Shown in pieces: positions 59,915-64,000 of a stretch of 64,000 nt of DNA. The DNA is from Lingula anatina (Eukaryota; Brachiopoda; Lingulata; Lingulida; Lingulidae), in assembly GCF_001039355.2 (NCBI RefSeq), contig NW_019774624.1:1924845-1988844 (forward strand). Direction: 5' to 3'. Within the stretch, counting starts at the first letter, position 1; each line of letters starts with the position of its first letter. Under the pieces are notes generated by a model, which was given only the letters and a program-made list of their open reading frames with translations, ran no database searches and was not told the DNA's origin. Made by a program: the position numbers and the translations under genes.

Positions 59915-62900
59915 TTTGCTTTACATGGCCCTGTGGATTAGCTATACCTCCTTAGGAGCAGAGAATAAACTTTGTGGATAGCTAGTGAAAGAGTGTAAAG
60001 TCCTCAGTTGGGTAATTACATAGTAGACTCTCTCAAAGCATACTAGTACAGCTGCATCGCTAGTATATAACGTGAAAAGGCCTCCATCAAGAGTGTATAA
60101 ATTGCAGGATTATTTGTTGACCAATTTTGATGGCATAAGATCATTTGAAAACAGCATTACTTTTGTCTATCTGATACTTATGACTTTCTTTCATATCTAT
60201 AATTTGGGGTTATATGAACTGTAACTTCAAAGAATGTTTTCGAAATGGAAATATTGGTTTTCACATTTTTCTTGAAAGTATTACACCTGAAGCACAGGAG
60301 TCAGTGACCACATTGTGTGTGAATGTGGAGTTTGAAATGCCTGTGTTTGCTCCCCTTTGAGAGTCTCATGTTCCAGAACCTGTGCCTTCCACTGATCCCA
60401 ACAGCTCCAGGCTTGATTATTTTGGAGTTATCTGATATTTTGCGATTGATCAGGTCATCCACCATGTTATTGGCTTCACCTCTCTTTACCTTTCATCTAA
60501 AAAGGGACATAAAAGTTGCTACTAAATATAAGAATTTTGTTCATATTTCATCAATAAATCAACACAGTCACACACGTGTGCAGACACACAATTTTGTAAT
60601 ATCATTTTCATTATTAATATTTAATAATTCCTTTAGCAACACATTTCCATGAGAATGGGTCAGTAAGTATGGTAAAAGCATGGCCAAGTTTGCTTCCACC
60701 TAGAACTGTTGTATTTTCTCCAAGGTCATATGTCTTATGTAATCTACATAGCCTTGTAAACATTCCCATTAAAGAAAAAAGGCAGATCTACAATAATCCA
60801 TTGTTTATAAAAAAGAGAGAAAAATGACATTTTCTGTGTGAATTTTTTTCTCTAAAAAGACTAATTTTATTGACAAATGACCAACATATGCTAATATTGA
60901 AGTATGCCTATATGCTCTAGTCAAAAGACAAAAGTTCTAAGAAACAAAGTAAAAAAAAAGACTTCTCATTTTTTACCACAAAATGCCAACGACTCCATTA
61001 ACATGCATTTAGTTCCATGTAGGCAGTACATTGGGTCAATTCTATCCATGGAGTAAATCGATCTGCTGCTCCCTCAATTTGTAGCAGACAGTCATCTCAG
61101 GTGAAGCAGCGTCTGGGTCAAATCAATTCACAGGAGCTGAGTTTACACTTATAAACTGGTGTGACTTCAGTGCGATCCAGGATTACAGTATGTCATTTGA
61201 TCAAATTGGATGAAAAGAAATACTTAAAGACACCATGAGGACGGATTTTACAATCAAACAAAACCTTTCTGTTTCAAAATTAGCTGTAATTTGATTTCAA
61301 TTATTTGCGAACCTGGATTGTCAAAGTTACAGCAAGGTTTCAATTAAATGTAAAGAAAGCTTTGTCGATAATTGCTGCAAACAAAGAATGTCTGGAGAAA
61401 TAGGCTGATTTGTCTACTGACAACCATGGCAGTCATGAATCCAGGGGTCACAGAATTTCAGGGACCAGTAGCTTTCCATGCCCTGCTGTAACTGACAGTT
61501 TCAGTAAGACATGTCCTTTAGACTGCACATTTATTCATTCACTGTCAACTTCTTCAGGAATGGTAAATTTGTGATATCATGTTGACTTGAAATTTTGGCA
61601 GTAAATTAAAAAATTCTCTCAAAAAATATCACTATCAAATCTAAAATGTTTCAGAAGGAATGTGCCTGTTTTGACACTTGAGTATGAGATGGGAAATAAA
61701 GAGTTGAAATAAGGCATACAAACGTGTGTCAGACATTCATGTAGCAAATAATTAATTTTCCTGGAATTTTCATCTCTCTTCCCGTTAAGGTTATTCAAAG
61801 GTTATTCATGAACATTGACAAAATTGTGATCAATTTTGTGTTTCCAATTTTTGTGTCAGTCCTCTAATGTAAACTGAGATGGGTGAATTATTGCAACATC
61901 AGTAAAATGCATGTTATTACCAATGTTTTACCTAGCAATAAGGAAAAAATTCAGGGAGAAAGAAGTCTACACAAAGTCCCATTAAGGGTGAACCCCTTAA
62001 TCACATGAATTGAATGACTGCCTAGTTTTGTCACCAAGCCAATAAAATTACCAGTACAGGCCAGTTTTTAATTGAGTTATAATTCAGAATGGACCTGAAA
62101 TGTCTTAAGCACATTTTAATATTCAAAATACCAAGACAGGTAACTTAGTACAAGTTGCGCATTCAACATATGAATTTTAAAGCTGCCTGAACACAGATCA
62201 GTTCAAGCATGGTGCAGATGGTGGAGTCACTGACAGCAGTGTAAACTTGGCAATGTCAAGCAAGTTTTCCCCTATGAGCTGCATTTGGTAATTGAAATAG
62301 ACATCTGTTTTGGAAGTTTTACATAACTTTTTGTATATTTTTCCATTCATGAACTTTTAAAGCCTAACCACAAGAGGCAGGAATGCTGTGTTTCTTTTTG
62401 ATGTGGAAAAAAAACGCTATTATTGATAATTTGATAAGCACTAATTGATATGTTTTCATATTCTGTTGGGGTTTCAAGACTGCAGTGTACAGCAAAATAA
62501 TCACATAGAAAGCACAGTAGTTTGTATTACAATGAGATTCTATGACAAGTAAGAAAAAATACCCCCCCCCCCCCCCCTCCAACACATATTCAAATTTTCA
62601 TTAGAATTTGAGCAAGAGATACATTTCAGAAACTTTAGTCACATATTATAATAATGGACAGACGTAATTTCTTCCACATCTTATCACAAATGAATGCACA
62701 ACTTCAAAAATTAGGAATGGTGAGCTTCAGGGAAAAGCAAATTTGAAAAGGTGAATCTAAGCAATCCTGTTTTGTAGCAGAAATGTGGAGAGAGTTCATT
62801 TTAGTTTTACCTTAGTTGAACCACTGAAAATGTCAAACTGACCTAGGATCTACATACAAGCACTGATTAAATTGTCAGTCTCCCCTTACATGACACTAGA

Positions 62901-64000
62901 TAAAGTGCTTCTCAATTTAGGATTTCCTTTTCTCCAATTTAATGGATAAATTTATTTCTTCCAAATCAGCAACTGGGTTTCATTTTTCTAATTTTATTTT
63001 CTCTCCTGAAATTACTTTTTTCAAATCTCCCTACCTAACTCTGTCACCACTTCCTATCACAAAAAATAAAAAGAAATTCATTATTAGCTGTACATTTTGT
63101 AGACAAGGTTTTTTCAAATACCTGACGATCGATTAAAATAACTGACACATTTTTTTGCATGACTATATTTATTATAAGTAATCCGACCTGTACTTTTCTT
63201 GGAAGTTGAACTGTATGTTATGTTCCAAGTAGTCAATTAAAACCTACCCTTAGTGGGATTGTTTAACATGTGCTAGCTATAGACTATATAATTATATATA
63301 TGTAGGTTTTAATGTTTTAGCATGCACTATTCAAACACAGTTATCTCTGCATAGCTCATCATCTTGTGGCCTGAATTATAACTAAGGATAGATAAAACTG
63401 ATAAATTAAGGTGGTCGATGTGCTGCAACTCTCTGTAAACAGGGTCTGTTGACAAAATTCACTTTAGTTTTTAACATTATATTTGATGTCAAATGGGCAT
63501 AACATCTAAATCATGTGAATGTTAGTAAAATCTTACAGGAAAAGCAGGGACCAGGGTCAAGTTTCTTAGTGACAATCGTTGCTAGCCTCTAAATCAGTGA
63601 CATAGTCACAAATTGAGAAGGGTTTGAGAAAGGTAATACCCATCAATGGCTACTTTTGCATGAAATTGGTATTAGCTATGGATCCAAGAAACTAAGCCCT
63701 GTGCTAAAACACATGAATACTTCACAACTATACAGTGATTGTAGCTACTGAAGTTTTCATTATCATCATAACGTGCATAAACTTTGTTTTATGAAAAATC
63801 ACATCAAGTAAACTCCCTTGGGAAAATTTTACATTATATGTAAATGCAGCAAACTCTAGAAGCTTGACAAAGCTGTAAAACACAACAACCATTCAAAAAT
63901 ATATTCACTTTTATTTTCAATCAGCAAATATGTTATTTGATATCAGAATACAACCATGACCTGTATTTTCAAAGCTGGCATCAAATTGTCCTTTACACCA

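Larger units (their letters stand above)
54459..64000. other. Apparent intergenic region downstream of CIMIP1
   Basis: No exon with family resemblance was found on either strand in 9.5 kb; ORFs are short and AT-rich. Recognisable contents are two abutting foldback elements (58088-58287, 58334-58568), a third inverted-repeat element (59678-59914) and a C run at 62562-62577. Introns or UTRs of an unseen neighbouring gene cannot be excluded. Confidence 0.55.

Noticed and set aside
61041-61165. Two GGGTCAATTCTATCC-like blocks about 100 bp apart
   Set aside because: Similarity is short and no clear inverted or tandem structure extends it.
1-64000. tRNA, rRNA, CRISPR arrays or bacterial-type operons
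   Set aside because: No A-box/B-box pair, rRNA core or regularly spaced repeats were found by eye; a covariance-model scan could still reveal a tRNA.

Overview
This is a window of animal nuclear DNA: AT-rich, with split genes, GT-AG introns of up to 29 kb, many microsatellites and dispersed inverted-repeat transposons. The two genes are clear relatives of human genes but differ enough (an extra CUB domain, large introns full of foldback elements) to suggest a non-vertebrate metazoan. A lophotrochozoan such as a mollusc is my guess; the sequence does not prove it.

Two protein-coding genes stand head to head around 48.1-48.6 kb. On the minus strand, 48141 to 1654, six coding exons with matching phases give a 577-residue type I membrane protein: signal peptide, CUB domain split by a serine-rich insert, LDL-receptor class A repeat, one membrane span, and a cytoplasmic tail with a Smad-interaction motif and two PPxY motifs. 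The tail and membrane segment are those of the PMEPA1/LDLRAD4 family, which restrains TGF-beta/Smad signalling and recruits NEDD4-type ubiquitin ligases. On the plus strand, 48619 to 54278, three exons give a 136-residue CIMIP1 (C20orf85/LLC1) homologue, a ciliary microtubule inner protein. The start codons are only 477 bp apart, so a shared divergent promoter is likely. From memory, human PMEPA1 and C20orf85 are also close neighbours in divergent orientation on chromosome 20q13, so this looks like deeply conserved microsynteny.

Layout: 1-1653 is the 3' UTR of the receptor gene. 1654-2352 is its last exon. 2353-31751 is a 29.4-kb intron holding most of the transposons and a possible alternative first exon near 14.6-14.8 kb. 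31752-36965 holds the membrane, LDLa and CUB exons, with a perfect 248-bp palindrome and a LINE fragment between LDLa and CUB. 36966-47942 is an 11-kb intron with an assembly gap and a perfect RFX X-box palindrome. 47943-48141 holds the two signal-peptide exons, preceded by a chain of upstream ORFs. 48619-54278 is the CIMIP1 gene. 54279-64000 appears intergenic and contains further foldback elements.

I saw no rRNA, CRISPR array, bacterial-type operon or convincing tRNA. Most of the non-coding space is simple repeats and at least six families of inverted-repeat elements.
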